64,000 nt of DNA from assembly GCA_963736355.1 (NCBI GenBank), contig CAVTOO010000002.1, positions 434,001-498,000 of the forward strand, in the 5' to 3' direction. The translations under genes and the position numbers were made by a program. Shown in pieces: positions 1 through 10,757 of this stretch (within the stretch, counting starts at the first letter, position 1; each line of letters opens with the position of its first letter). The notes below the pieces were generated by a model. That model was not told where the DNA came from. It worked only from the letters and a program-made list of their open reading frames with translations, and made no database searches. This DNA is from CAVTOO01 sp963736355. GTDB taxonomy: Bacteria; Pseudomonadota; Alphaproteobacteria; Rhizobiales; Xanthobacteraceae.

Positions 1-541
1 CTCCGACACGCTGCTTGCTTTTGCGACCGGTGCAGCCGGCAAAGCGCGGTGCGCCGAAGATTTCGCGCGCCAGCGATCCGCGCCTGAAAGCCTTCGTGAA
101 AGCGTTCAACGCCGTGCTGGCCGATCTCGCCGAACAGGTCGCGCGCGACGGCGAAGGCGCCCGCAAGCTGGTCGAGATCACGGTGGAGGGTGCGACGTCC
201 AAGAAGTCCGCGCGCCGCATCGCATGTCGATTGCCAATTCGCCGCTGGTGAAAACCGCCATCGCCGGCGAAGACGCCAATTGGGGCCGCGTCGTCATGGC
301 GGTCGGCAAGGCCGGCGAGCCGGCCGATCGCGACAAGCTCTCGATCTCGTTCAACGGCATTCGCGTCGCGCACAAGGGCGCGCGCGATCCGTCCTATGAC
401 GAGGGCAAGGTGTCGGAGGCGATGAAGCAGCCCGTCATCGGCATCAAGGTGGCGCTCGGCCTCGGCAAGGGCCGCGACCGCGTGCTGACCTGCGATCTCA
501 CCAAGGAGTATGTCGCCATCAACGGCGATTATCGGTCTTAA
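1..541 (+). CDS. argJ: Glutamate N-acetyltransferase / amino-acid acetyltransferase (ArgJ), C-terminal part
   Basis: This is the 3' end of argJ, the cytoplasmic ornithine-acetyltransferase that recycles acetyl groups in arginine synthesis. The 5' end lies outside the window. Reading through three frames gives a continuous ArgJ C-terminus: SDTLLAFATGAAG near the window start, then a helix with ASDPRLKAF and GARKLVEITV, then SIANSPLVKTAIAGEDANWG and the typical end TCDLTKEYVAINGDY before a TAA stop. Two single-base indels, one near base 46 (extra base) and one near 222 (missing base before the ATG of SIANSP), break the frame. I infer these are sequence errors, because both flanks are well conserved. 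In related bacteria argJ is followed closely by mutT; here a four-gene minus-strand array lies between them. Confidence 0.93.
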   Translation, partial: SDTLLAFATGAAGKARCAEDFARQRSAPESLRESVQRRAGRSRRTGRARRRRRPQAGRDHGGGCDVQEVRAPHRMSIANSPLVKTAIAGEDANWGRVVMAVGKAGEPADRDKLSISFNGIRVAHKGARDPSYDEGKVSEAMKQPVIGIKVALGLGKGRDRVLTCDLTKEYVAINGDYRS

Positions 542-548
542 AACCGGT

Positions 549-584
549 CGGTTGCGCTCAAGCCGCAAAGCTAGGGCGCAACCG
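549..584. terminator. Hairpin between argJ and the secreted-protein array
   Basis: A perfect 9-bp inverted repeat (cggttgcgc at 549-557, gcgcaaccg at 576-584) with an 18-nt loop sits at the convergent ends of argJ and the last gene of the minus-strand array, whose stop codon it overlaps. There is no strong T-tract on either side, so terminator function is only a guess. Confidence 0.3.
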
Positions 585-903
585 TTACCTCAACCCGAAC
601 GGATCGCCAGACGTTTCGTTTGGACGTGCTTTTTCCATATCGGGTAAACACGAAAGTGTCCGAGCCGCTGAATCCGGAACGCGGGCGGTAAGTCATACGC
701 ATCGCGTCGCTCATCGTCACGGTGCCGTATTTCGGTTTCTTATCGATCCTCACGCCCTCTGTCGGACCAGCGGACCAGAAATAGATATCGCAATGCCCGC
801 CGGCCTTGACGTACATCGGCAAATCGACTGTCTGGCCGGCGAATTCGCGCGTGTTTGGAATGCAGGCAACCGCTTCGCTGACTGCGATGACCCAAAAAAG
901 CAT
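571..903 (-). CDS. Small secreted Ig-like/cadherin-like repeat protein, paralog 4 of tandem array
   Basis: This is a 110-residue protein with a short hydrophobic N-terminus and a single predicted beta-sandwich domain. It shares the array signature: a Cys just after the signal segment, a second Cys in GGHCDIYF, then RIDKKPKYG, a GFSGSDTFVFTRYGK segment and a C-terminal RSVRVEVTV strand. The segment resembles the Y.P..G..G.D.F.Y pattern of bacterial Ig-like/cadherin-like domains (Big_9 type), so an extracytoplasmic structural or binding role is inferred. The N-terminus is shorter than in the other three paralogs and lacks their MK..VAFLFLVGL signal peptide, so its start may be damaged or misplaced. 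It is probably the last gene of a four-gene operon. The function is unknown. Confidence 0.6.
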   Translation of the reverse strand: MLFWVIAVSEAVACIPNTREFAGQTVDLPMYVKAGGHCDIYFWSAGPTEGVRIDKKPKYGTVTMSDAMRMTYRPRSGFSGSDTFVFTRYGKSTSKRNVWRSVRVEVTVAP

Positions 904-953
904 CCGAGAAGAAATGATTTAATTGGCGGATTCCGATTTCGGAAATGCGGCGA

Positions 954-1306
954 TCAGGGCGTAACGGTGACCGAAACCCGCACCGATCGGAAGATCGGAT
1001 TGTTACGCGTGTCCTTGCCGGCCTGGTGTAGGTAAAGCTGTCCGGCCCGACATAGCCGGCTTTGGCGCTATAGCGCAGGCGGCCGGCCGATCCGGTCTGG
1101 AGACCACCGTGACTCGGACGCTGATCGATACGCAGAGTGTCGATCGGACCGGTTGAGCGGAACTTGATGCTGCAGCTCTTGCCGCTTTTCACAGTCGATT
1201 GGGCATCGACGGTCTGATTATCCATCGTGCGTACGAACGAGAAACATGCGCTGGCGTCAGTCACCAATCCAACCAAGAATAGAAATGCGACTACAAAAGT
1301 CTTCAT
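954..1306 (-). CDS. Small secreted Ig-like/cadherin-like repeat protein, paralog 3 (frameshifted)
   Basis: The N-terminal signal peptide (MKTFVVAFLFLVGLVTDASA) is almost identical to that of the paralog starting at 2041. The mature part has the same two Cys residues (ASACF and GKSCSIKF), a TLRIDQRPSHG strand and a GYVGPDSFTYTR segment. One base is missing near 1020; in the next frame the protein continues as GKDTRNNPIFRSVRVSVTVT and stops at 954-956, exactly where the other paralogs end. The bases before the ATG (acattggg, then aggggaaa) match the leader of the paralog at 2041, so the duplication included the ribosome binding site. The function is unknown; a periplasmic or surface location is inferred from the signal peptide. 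Confidence 0.65.
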
Positions 1307-1331
1307 TTTCCCCTCGTCCCAATGTGCCCGT

Positions 1332-1685
1332 TTATGGAGTGACCTTCACAGTTACCCGCGCACGCTCCGTTATTTTGTCGCGAAAGTCGTTATAACCGCT
1401 ACGCGTGAACGCAAAGCTGTCTTCGCCGACGAACCCCGGCTTGGATTTGTAGACAATGACACCCGCGGCGACGATGGTGACTGTCCCATTGCGCGGTCGC
1501 TGCGTGAAGCTGAGGGTGTCGGAGTTGAGCGGCGTCGCGCCCAAGCGGCATTCCTGCCCGGTTGTAACTGTCATCGTTCCCTCGCCGACCTCGCCTTTTG
1601 GCGTGCGAAAGAACGGCACGCTGCAAAACGCGTTCGCCTCGCCGGCAAGCAACATGAAGACGATAACTAGGAGCGCGCGCGACAT
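1332..1685 (-). CDS. Small secreted Ig-like/cadherin-like repeat protein, paralog 2
   Basis: An intact 117-residue protein with a signal peptide (ALLVIVFMLLAGEANA) followed by a beta-rich domain. It keeps the array pattern: a Cys right after the signal peptide, a second Cys in GQECRLG, then TQRPRNGTVTI, YKSKPGFVGEDSFAFTRSG and the end RARVTVKVTP. It is the most diverged of the four in the middle region. Its ATG lies two bases after the stop of the upstream paralog (1688-2041), which points to a single transcript with coupled translation. I do not recognise a specific function; the domain looks like a bacterial Ig-like fold. Confidence 0.7.
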   Translation of the reverse strand: MSRALLVIVFMLLAGEANAFCSVPFFRTPKGEVGEGTMTVTTGQECRLGATPLNSDTLSFTQRPRNGTVTIVAAGVIVYKSKPGFVGEDSFAFTRSGYNDFRDKITERARVTVKVTP

Positions 1686-1687
1686 GG

Positions 1688-2041
1688 CTATTGCGTCACT
1701 GTCACGGCGACCCGAACCGAGCGGGTCAAAGGTTTGTTCAAAGTCGACTTGCCGTAATGTGTGTACGTGAACGTGTCGGACCCGACATAACCGTTGGCGG
1801 CACGATATCTGATGCGTCCGTAGGGTCCGAGGTCGAGGGCACCGTGCTTTGGCCGCTGATCGATGCGCATGCTTTCCAACGGGGCATCAGAATTGAAGGA
1901 AATCGTGCAACTTCCTCCGCTCTTGACCACCATCTGGCCATCCGCGGTTCCGTTATCGACAAATCTGATGAACGGAAAGCACGCGCTTGCCTCACCAACC
2001 AAACCAACCAAAAATAGAAATGCGACCAGAAAACTCTTCAT
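1688..2041 (-). CDS. Small secreted Ig-like/cadherin-like repeat protein, paralog 1 (first of array)
   Basis: An intact 117-residue protein and the first gene of the minus-strand array. The signal peptide (FLVAFLFLVGLVGEASA) ends in an A-S-A cleavage motif and the mature protein starts with Cys. The second conserved Cys lies in GGSCTISF, so one disulfide is likely. The domain continues with MRIDQRPKHGALDLG, RYRAANGYVGSDTFTYTHYG and a terminal RSVRVAVTVT strand. A strong purine-rich ribosome binding site (ggggataggggtaa) precedes the ATG. The shared promoter of the array should lie in 2042-2133, between this gene and the divergent mutT. The function is unknown. Confidence 0.72.
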   Translation of the reverse strand: MKSFLVAFLFLVGLVGEASACFPFIRFVDNGTADGQMVVKSGGSCTISFNSDAPLESMRIDQRPKHGALDLGPYGRIRYRAANGYVGSDTFTYTHYGKSTLNKPLTRSVRVAVTVTQ

Positions 2042-2133
2042 TTACCCCTATCCCCAATGTGGTTTGTTGTGGTTTTTCAGCAGCATGCCGAAGTTCCATT
2101 TACTGTGCAATACGCACTTGAAATGACCCCCAC

Positions 2134-2535
2134 ATGAAAACCATCCTCGTCTCCGCCTGCGCCCTGATCGATCCGGATAACCGCGTGCTGATCGCCCAGC
2201 GCCCGGCGGGGAAACCGATGGCGGGGCTGTGGGAATTTCCCGGCGGCAAGGTCGAGCCCGGCGAGCGGCCGGAAGAGACGCTGATCCGTGAGCTGCGCGA
2301 AGAGCTCGGCATCGAGGTGAAGGAAGCCTGTCTGGCGCCGCTGACCTTCGCCAGCCACGCCTATGACGACTTCCACCTCCTGATGCCGCTTTATATCTGC
2401 CGGCGCTGGGAGGGCACCGTCACGCCGCAGGAGGGGCAGACCGTGAAGTGGGTGCGCGCCAACAAGCTGCGCGACTACGAGATGCCGGCCGCGGACATCC
2501 CGCTGATTCCGCATCTGACGGGTTTGCTGCTGTAG
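2134..2535 (+). CDS. mutT: (Deoxy)nucleoside triphosphate pyrophosphohydrolase MutT
   Basis: An intact 133-residue Nudix hydrolase of the MutT type, which removes oxidised purine triphosphates such as 8-oxo-dGTP from the nucleotide pool. The Nudix box spans about residues 37-60 and shows the expected GG...E.GE....RELREELG pattern with its metal-binding glutamates. The surrounding features also fit MutT: RPAGKPMAGLWEFPGG before the box and a C-terminal V.W....L section. The length matches short MutT proteins. It is followed by a bidirectional terminator shared with the convergent atp operon. Confidence 0.9.
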   Translation: MKTILVSACALIDPDNRVLIAQRPAGKPMAGLWEFPGGKVEPGERPEETLIRELREELGIEVKEACLAPLTFASHAYDDFHLLMPLYICRRWEGTVTPQEGQTVKWVRANKLRDYEMPAADIPLIPHLTGLLL

Positions 2536-2551
2536 ACGATTCCGGACAAGA

Positions 2552-2578
2552 AAATGCCCGCGACCAGCGCGGGCATTT
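2552..2578. terminator. Bidirectional rho-independent terminator between mutT and atpC
   Basis: A perfect 10-bp stem (aaatgcccgc / gcgggcattt) with a 7-nt loop lies between the convergent ends of mutT and atpC. Read on the minus strand it is followed by a T-rich stretch (ttttctt), so it probably ends the atp operon; on the plus strand the A/T end of the stem could serve mutT. Confidence 0.8.
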
Positions 2579-2601
2579 GAACTGACAGATCGTGCGACGC
2601 C

Positions 2602-3014
2602 CTAGTGCATCGCCGTCGATTGATCTGCCCCATATTCACGGTCTTGAAATGATCGAGCCGCTCGATGAGTTGGTCCAGCGCATTGCCTGGCTGCGTCTTG
2701 GCGATATCCGCCTCGATCTGCGCGATGTGCCTGACGAGGATGGCCTGGTCGAGATCGGCGACCGCATGCGCGACGTCGGCGAGAACGGTGAGACCCTTCT
2801 CGGACACCTCAGCCGTGCCGCCGAGCACGACGATGCGCGTCTGCTTGCCGCCCGCCGTCACCGTCAGGATGCCCGGACGAATGGTCGCCACCATCGGGGC
2901 ATGCCCTGCGAGCACGCCGAAATCGCCCTCGATGCCAGGGACGTCGACCTGATCGACATCGCCGGCAAAGGCGATGGCTTCAGGCGAGACGAGTTCGAAG
3001 TGGAACGTGGCCAT
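2602..3014 (-). CDS. atpC: F1F0 ATP synthase subunit epsilon
   Basis: The epsilon subunit of the F1 stalk couples gamma rotation to catalysis and can inhibit ATP hydrolysis. The N-terminal beta-sandwich is clear (FHFELVSPEAIAFAGDVDQV, then GDFGVLAGHAPMVATIRPG), followed by the helical hairpin (NALDQLIERLDHFKTV). A single missing base near 2635 sends the open frame past the real end; in the corrected frame the protein ends EYGADQSTAMH with a stop at 2602-2604, about 137 residues. It is the last gene of the atpHAG-ohr-atpDC unit, 23 bases after atpD. Confidence 0.92.
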
Positions 3015-3037
3015 CGGTCATCCGTTATGCGCTGAAC

Positions 3038-4465
<1,428 letters not shown>

Positions 4466-4509
4466 TTGCAAACTCTCCTTCGAATTCTGACTTTAGCTTA
4501 TTCGTTGCG

Positions 4510-4551
4510 CGTGATCTTTTCCGAAAGCCGGTTTCCACTTTTCGGGATCAC
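4510..4551. repeat. Palindromic intergenic repeat, family A (copy 1)
   Basis: The core is ccgaaagccggtttcca followed by cttttcgggatcac, flanked by the inverted ends gtgatc / gatcac. I recognise this as a dispersed Hyphomicrobiales palindrome (gcatgatc...ccgaaaaccggt...cttttcgggatcatgc). Related copies lie at 32610-32651 and 33413-33459. This copy sits between ohr and atpD, and its left part in transcription order includes the ohr stop codon. Confidence 0.8.
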
Positions 4552-4946
4552 ACGATAGTCAACGTCACGGGCACATTGCCGCGCGTCGCCTTTGAATAGG
4601 GGCAAACCTGATGGGCTTCCTCGACCAGCGCCTTGAGCTTGACGGGATCGGCGCCCGGAAGCGCGACCTTGAGCTCGGCGGCGAGCGTGAAGTCCGGCGT
4701 ATTGAGAGTTACGGCGCACGTCACCCGCGCGTCCTGGCCATCGAGGCCGTGCTTCTTGGCAAGCGACAGAATCGCCTGACCGAAGCAGGACGACCAGCCG
4801 AGCGCGAAGAGCTGTTCCGGATTGTGGCCTTCACCGTTGCCGCCCATGTCCTTGGGCAGGCCCATGGCGAGGCCAAGCCCGCCATCGGCGAGAATGGCGC
4901 GGCCGTTGCGGCCGCCCTTGGTGGTTGCGGTTGCGGTGTAAGCCAT
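4548..4946 (-). CDS. ohr: Ohr/OsmC-family organic hydroperoxide reductase inside the atp operon
   Basis: An intact 132-residue OsmC-like protein of the Ohr branch, a thiol peroxidase that reduces organic and fatty-acid hydroperoxides using lipoylated partners. Both redox cysteines are present: Cys54 in GWSSCFGQA and Cys115 in HQVCPYSKATRGN. The Ohr N-terminal pattern is also there (YTATATTKGGRNGRA with the conserved Arg16, then GHNPEQLFALG). It starts only four bases after the atpG stop and is followed by atpD, so it should be co-transcribed with the ATP synthase genes. That position is unusual: these operons normally read atpG-atpD directly. Ohr genes are usually paired with an OhrR regulator, which is not present here. 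Confidence 0.92.
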   Translation of the reverse strand: MAYTATATTKGGRNGRAILADGGLGLAMGLPKDMGGNGEGHNPEQLFALGWSSCFGQAILSLAKKHGLDGQDARVTCAVTLNTPDFTLAAELKVALPGADPVKLKALVEEAHQVCPYSKATRGNVPVTLTIV

Positions 4947-4950
4947 ATTC

Positions 4951-5826
4951 TTACAGAGCCTCCGCGCCGGAGATGATCTCGATCAGTTCCTTCGTGATCA
5001 TCGCCTGACGGGTGCGGTTATAGGTGATCGTCTGCTTCTTGATCATGTCGCCGGCGTTGCGCGTGGCGTTGTCCATCGCCGACATCTGCGCGCCGTAGAA
5101 CGAGGCGTTGTTCTCCAGCAGCGCGCGGAAGATCTGCACGGCGATACTGCGCGGCAGCAGGTCGGCGAGAATTTCTTCCTGCTCGGGCTCGTAGTCGTAA
5201 GTCGAGGTGGCGTCGGTCGATGCCGGCTTGGCCTCGAACACCGGCGGAATGAGCCGCTCGGCGGTCGGGATCTGCGCGATCACCGACTTGAAGCGCGAAT
5301 AGAACAGCGTGCAGACATCGAACTCACCGGCGTCGTAGCGGGCGATCACTTTCTTGGCGATGTCCTCGGCATTGACGAAGGCCAGCTGGCGCACCGAGCG
5401 CAGCTCGACGTTTTCGATGATGTAGCGATCGTAATTGCGACGGAGCTGCTCGTAGCCCTTGCGGCCGACGCAGAAGATCTTGATCTGCTTGCCTTCGGCG
5501 AGAAGCTGGTTGGCGCGCTCACGCGCCGCGCGCACGATCGCGGTGTTGAACGGGCCGCACAGGCCGCGTTCGCCGGTGCAGACCAGCAGCAGGTGAACCT
5601 TGTCGTCGCCGGTGCCGGCGAGCAGCTTCGGGCCGGAGCCTGCGGCCGTGCCGGAGGCGATATTGGCGAGCACGCGGCCCATGCGCTCGGCATAGGGACG
5701 CGCGGCTTCGGCCGCCGCCTGCGCGCGGCGCAGCTTCGAGGCTGCGACCATCTGCATGGCCTTGGTGATCTTCTGCGTCGCCTTGGTCGCGGCGATGCGG
5801 ACACGCATGTCCTTGAGAGAAGCCAT
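4951..5826 (-). CDS. atpG: F1F0 ATP synthase subunit gamma
   Basis: An intact 291-residue gamma subunit, the rotating central shaft of F1. It has the standard N-terminal coiled-coil helix (MASLKDMRVRIAATKATQKI then TKAMQMVAASKLRRAQ), the middle GERGLCGPFNTAIVRAA segment and the C-terminal helix (NATRNAGDMIKKQTITYNRT then RQAMITKELIEIISGAEAL). The length agrees with alphaproteobacterial AtpG, and the absence of indels contrasts with atpA and atpD on either side. The gap to atpA is about 71 bases and the gap to ohr is 4 bases. Confidence 0.97.
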   Translation of the reverse strand: MASLKDMRVRIAATKATQKITKAMQMVAASKLRRAQAAAEAARPYAERMGRVLANIASGTAAGSGPKLLAGTGDDKVHLLLVCTGERGLCGPFNTAIVRAARERANQLLAEGKQIKIFCVGRKGYEQLRRNYDRYIIENVELRSVRQLAFVNAEDIAKKVIARYDAGEFDVCTLFYSRFKSVIAQIPTAERLIPPVFEAKPASTDATSTYDYEPEQEEILADLLPRSIAVQIFRALLENNASFYGAQMSAMDNATRNAGDMIKKQTITYNRTRQAMITKELIEIISGAEAL

Positions 5827-5897
5827 TCTTCAGTCCCTGCGGCCGGGAGCCGCCCTAGAACGTGGATGGCCGGGACAAGGCCCCGGCCATAACGAAA

Positions 5898-7430
<1,533 letters not shown>

Positions 7431-7431
<1 letters not shown>

Positions 7432-7991
7432 CAGCCTGCCTCTTTCATCGCGTGCTTAATCGAGTTGAGTTTGGTGCGCAGGGATGTGTCGACCATGCGG
7501 CTGCCGAGCTTGACCACAAGCCCGCCGATGATCGAGGGATCGACCTTCACGTTAAGGTCGACATCCTTGCCGGTGACAGTTTTGAGCGCCGACTTCAGCG
7601 CATCGAGATTCTTGTCCGAGAGCGTCTCGGCGACGGTGACGTCCGCCGTCGCTTCGCCGCGGAAGCGGGCGACCAGCGTGCGGAAGGCCTTGATGACATC
7701 GCGCACCGCGAACAGGCGGCGATTGGCGATCAGCACCTTGAGAAGATTGGCGGCGATGCCGCCGATGCCGGCCTTCTCGAGCACGGCGCCGAGCGCCTTG
7801 CCCTGGGCATCGGCCGAAAACACCGGTGAGCGCACCAGCCGGGCGAGATCGGCGCTGTCGGTCAGCATCGCCTCGAAGCGGTCGAGATCGGCTTTGACCG
7901 TATCGACGGCCTTCGCCTCGCGAGCCAGTTCGAACAGGGCGGTCGCGTAACGACCGGCCACTCCGGAAACGGATGATTCTTCGCTTGCCAC
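7431..7991 (-). CDS. atpH: F1F0 ATP synthase subunit delta
   Basis: An intact 186-residue delta (OSCP-like) subunit that joins the F1 head to the peripheral stalk. Its N-terminal helical domain is clear (GVAGRYATALFELAREAKAV). The C-terminal signature is also present (DPSIIGGLVVKLGSRMVDTS followed by LRTKLNSIKHAMKEAG). It is the first gene of the operon and its stop overlaps the atpA start. The 278 bases upstream, shared with the divergent SulP gene, should hold the atp promoter, but I cannot point to convincing -35/-10 boxes. Confidence 0.95.
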
Positions 7992-8269
7992 GAGCGTCTC
8001 TTTTTAAGGTCGAACTCACACACGACAAGCCACCGCCGAGAGCGGGTCTAAATCGTTGGAATTCAACGGGAATTCTGATTTTTCGCGAACCTTGAGGAAG
8101 CCTTAAGGTCCGTAAAATCGGCTGTTTGCTAACACATGCTTCGCTGTGGTGCAACGCGGCGTGACGCTCAAAAAACGGACCGTCGAATGCGTCCAAAGCG
8201 GGCTTGGGGATAGAACCCAAATCGCGCTATCACGACCTGCGGCACTCTGCCGCGTCACGGAGATGCCCG

Positions 8270-9962
8270 ATGGATCGTGCCGCCCCCCCATCGCCGGCCG
8301 GCCCCAGCTTCGCCGAGCTGTTCACGCCCAAGCTCGTCACCGTATTTCGCGAAGGCTACAGCTTCGCCGACCTTCGCGCCGATGCGATCGCCGGGCTGAC
8401 GGTCGCCATCGTCGCGCTGCCGCTGTCCATGGCCATCGCCATCGCGCTCGGGCGCCGCGCCGGAACGCGGGCTCTACACCGCCATCATCGGCGGCTTCCT
8501 GATTTCGCTGTTCGGCGGCAGCCGCTTCCAGATCGGCGGGCCGGCCGGCGCCTTTATCGTCCTGATCGCCGCCATCGTCGAGCGCGAGGGCTATTCCGGC
8601 CTGGTGCTGGCGACGCTGATCGGCGGCGCGCTCCTGGTCGCCGTCGGGTTTCTGCAGCTCGGCACCTACATCAAATACATCCCCTATCCGGTGACCATCG
8701 GCTTCACGGCCGGGATCGCCGTCATCATCTTCACCAGCCAGTTGCGCGAACTGCTCGGCCTCGACATGGCCAGCGAGCCGGCGGCGATGATCCCCAAGCT
8801 TGAGGCGATGTGGGCCGCGGTCGGAACGATCAATCCGGCGGCCATCGGCATCGCGGCGCTGTCGCTCGCGCCTGATCCTCGGCATCCAGCGCCTTTTGCC
8901 GCGCTGGCCGTCGCTTTTGATCGCCGTCGTCGTGGCGGCTGTCGCGACGCGTCTTCTCGATCTCGACATCGCCACGCTGCAGACCCGCTTCGGCGGCGTG
9001 CCGAGCGGCTTTCCGGCTCCGTCGTTTCCCGAGATCACCGCAGCAAAACTGCAGGCCGCGGTGTGGAACGGCGCCGCGATCGCTTTTCTCGGCGCCATCG
9101 AATCTCTTTATCGGCAGTCGTCGCCGATGGCATGACCGGGCGGCGGCACCGCTCCAATTGCGAGCTTGTGGCGCAGGGCGTCGGCAATATCGGCTCGGCG
9201 CTATTCGGCGGCATCGCCGTCACCGGAACGATTGCGCGCACCGCAACCAATATCCGCGCCGGCTCGCACGGACCGATGTCCGGCGTATTTCACGCACTCT
9301 ATCTTCTGCTGTTCGTGTTGTTTGCAGCGCCTCTCGTCAACGGCGTGCCGCTCGCAGCCTTGGGCGCGGTGCTGGCCATCGTCGCCTGGAACATGGCCGA
9401 GAAGAGCGAATTCAAATCGCTGCTGTTCGCTTCGCGCGGCGACGCCGCCGTGCTGCTCGCGACATTCCTCCTGACGGTGTTCGTCGATCTCACCACGGCG
9501 ATTGCGGTCGGCGTCGTGCTCGGCGCCTTCCTGTTCCTGCACCGCATGGCCGAGGCCGTCGAGATCGAAGGCCGGCCGCACATGATCGAGGAAGACCGCG
9601 CCGACGATTCCGACGGACGCACGCGCTACGATCCGGCGGATGCAACGAACCGCGAGATCATGGTCTATCGCATCAGCGGCGCGTTCTTCTTCGGCGCGAC
9701 AGCGGCCGTGTCCACCGTGTTCGATCGCATCGGCACACCGCCGAAAGTTCTCATTCTCGATTTCCACGATGTGCCGCTGGTCGATTCGAGCGGCGCTCAC
9801 GCGCTGCATGCGTTTGTTTCGCGCATGCGCCGCGCCGGCACGACGCTTATCGTCGCCGGCGCACGACCGTCGGTGCGCCGCGCACTCATCAATGCGGGCA
9901 TTACCAATCCCGATGTGGCCTTTGCCGCGTCGGTGGACGCCGCACGCGCGAGCATTGCCTGA
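8270..9962 (+). CDS. SulP family anion permease with STAS domain (frameshifted)
   Basis: A SulP/SLC26-type inner-membrane transporter for sulfate, bicarbonate or related anions; the substrate cannot be told from sequence. The N-terminus (FAELFTPKLVTVFREGYSFA, then DLRADAIAGLTVAIVALPLS) is followed by many hydrophobic segments, and residues from about 445 form a cytoplasmic STAS domain (ILDFHDVPLVDSSGAHALHA). Three single-base changes (extra base near 8455 and 8868, missing base near 9112) split the gene; the corrected reading runs continuously to the TGA at 9960-9962, about 564 residues. The start at 8270 (MDRAAPPSP) is chosen because it is the first ATG in the frame of the conserved N-terminus. 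Confidence 0.85.
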
Positions 9963-10200
9963 GCGCATGACGGTATAACGCCGAAACGCGCACTTTTCGC
10001 GAAAGCGCCCAATAAAGCGCCGTGATTCACTTTTAATCTTAAGCGTGAATGCGAGCTGTGCGACCAACGAATGAGGCGCATGCACATCTGCGCCACTTTC
10101 TCGCCCCATTATGGGCTATTGCCTCCCCCACACAAAAGAAGAAGGCACCCGGAACTGAATCGGGGCCGCGTCATTCTTGTGATAACGGGGACTTTGTCGA

Positions 10201-10635
10201 ATGTTTTACACCACCACTCCGTCGCGCGTGCGGCAATCTTTTGTTCTGCTCAGCGCAGTGACAGGGACGCTCGTCGTCGCCACCGCGATCCTGCTCGGCG
10301 CAACCGCCGCGCATGCCAAAGACTGGCGCAAGGCCAATGCATCCGCGCCGCGCACCTTCTCGGGCATGGCGTCTTACTATGGACGCGAGTCCGGCAATCG
10401 CACCGCGTCGGGCCAGCGCCTGAACCCGTCGGCGATGACAGCCGCGCATCGCTCGCTTCCCTTCGGCACCAAAGTGAAAGTCACCGAGCCGCGCTCGGGC
10501 CGCAGCGTCGTCGTCACCATCAACGATCGCGGGCCGTTCATTCGCGGTCGCGTGATCGATCTGTCGACGGGTGCGGCATCCGTCATCGGCATCAAGAGCC
10601 GTGGCGTCGGACGCGTCGTCGCGGAAGTGCTGTAA
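10201..10635 (+). CDS. rlpA: RlpA-like double-psi beta-barrel protein
   Basis: A 144-residue exported protein with an N-terminal signal anchor (residues about 14-38) and a double-psi beta-barrel domain. RlpA proteins act at the septum as lytic transglycosylases or peptidoglycan binders. The RlpA signature is complete: GMASYYGRESGNRTASGQRL, then AMTAAHRSLPFGTKVKVTE and VTINDRGPFIRGRVIDLSTG. There is no SPOR domain, so this is the short form. It stands alone and is followed by a large palindromic repeat at its convergent junction with priA. Confidence 0.9.
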   Translation: MFYTTTPSRVRQSFVLLSAVTGTLVVATAILLGATAAHAKDWRKANASAPRTFSGMASYYGRESGNRTASGQRLNPSAMTAAHRSLPFGTKVKVTEPRSGRSVVVTINDRGPFIRGRVIDLSTGAASVIGIKSRGVGRVVAEVL

Positions 10636-10650
10636 GCCGATACACGCACG

Positions 10651-10740
10651 CCTCATCCTGAGGAGCGGCGAAGCCGCGTCTCGAAGGATGGCCTCATGGT
10701 TCGAGACGCGCGGCAATAGCCGCGCTCCTCACCATGAGGG
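10651..10740. repeat. Palindromic intergenic repeat, family C (copy 1)
   Basis: A 90-bp element starts cctcatcctgaggagcggcg and ends gcgctcctcaccatgaggg, with an internal inverted pair cgcgtctcgaa / ttcgagacgcg. I recognise it as a dispersed Bradyrhizobium/Rhodopseudomonas-type palindrome. It lies between the convergent rlpA and priA genes, where it could act as a two-way terminator. A second copy is at 14036-14126. Confidence 0.85.
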
Positions 10741-10757
10741 GACAGGCGTGAGAACTT

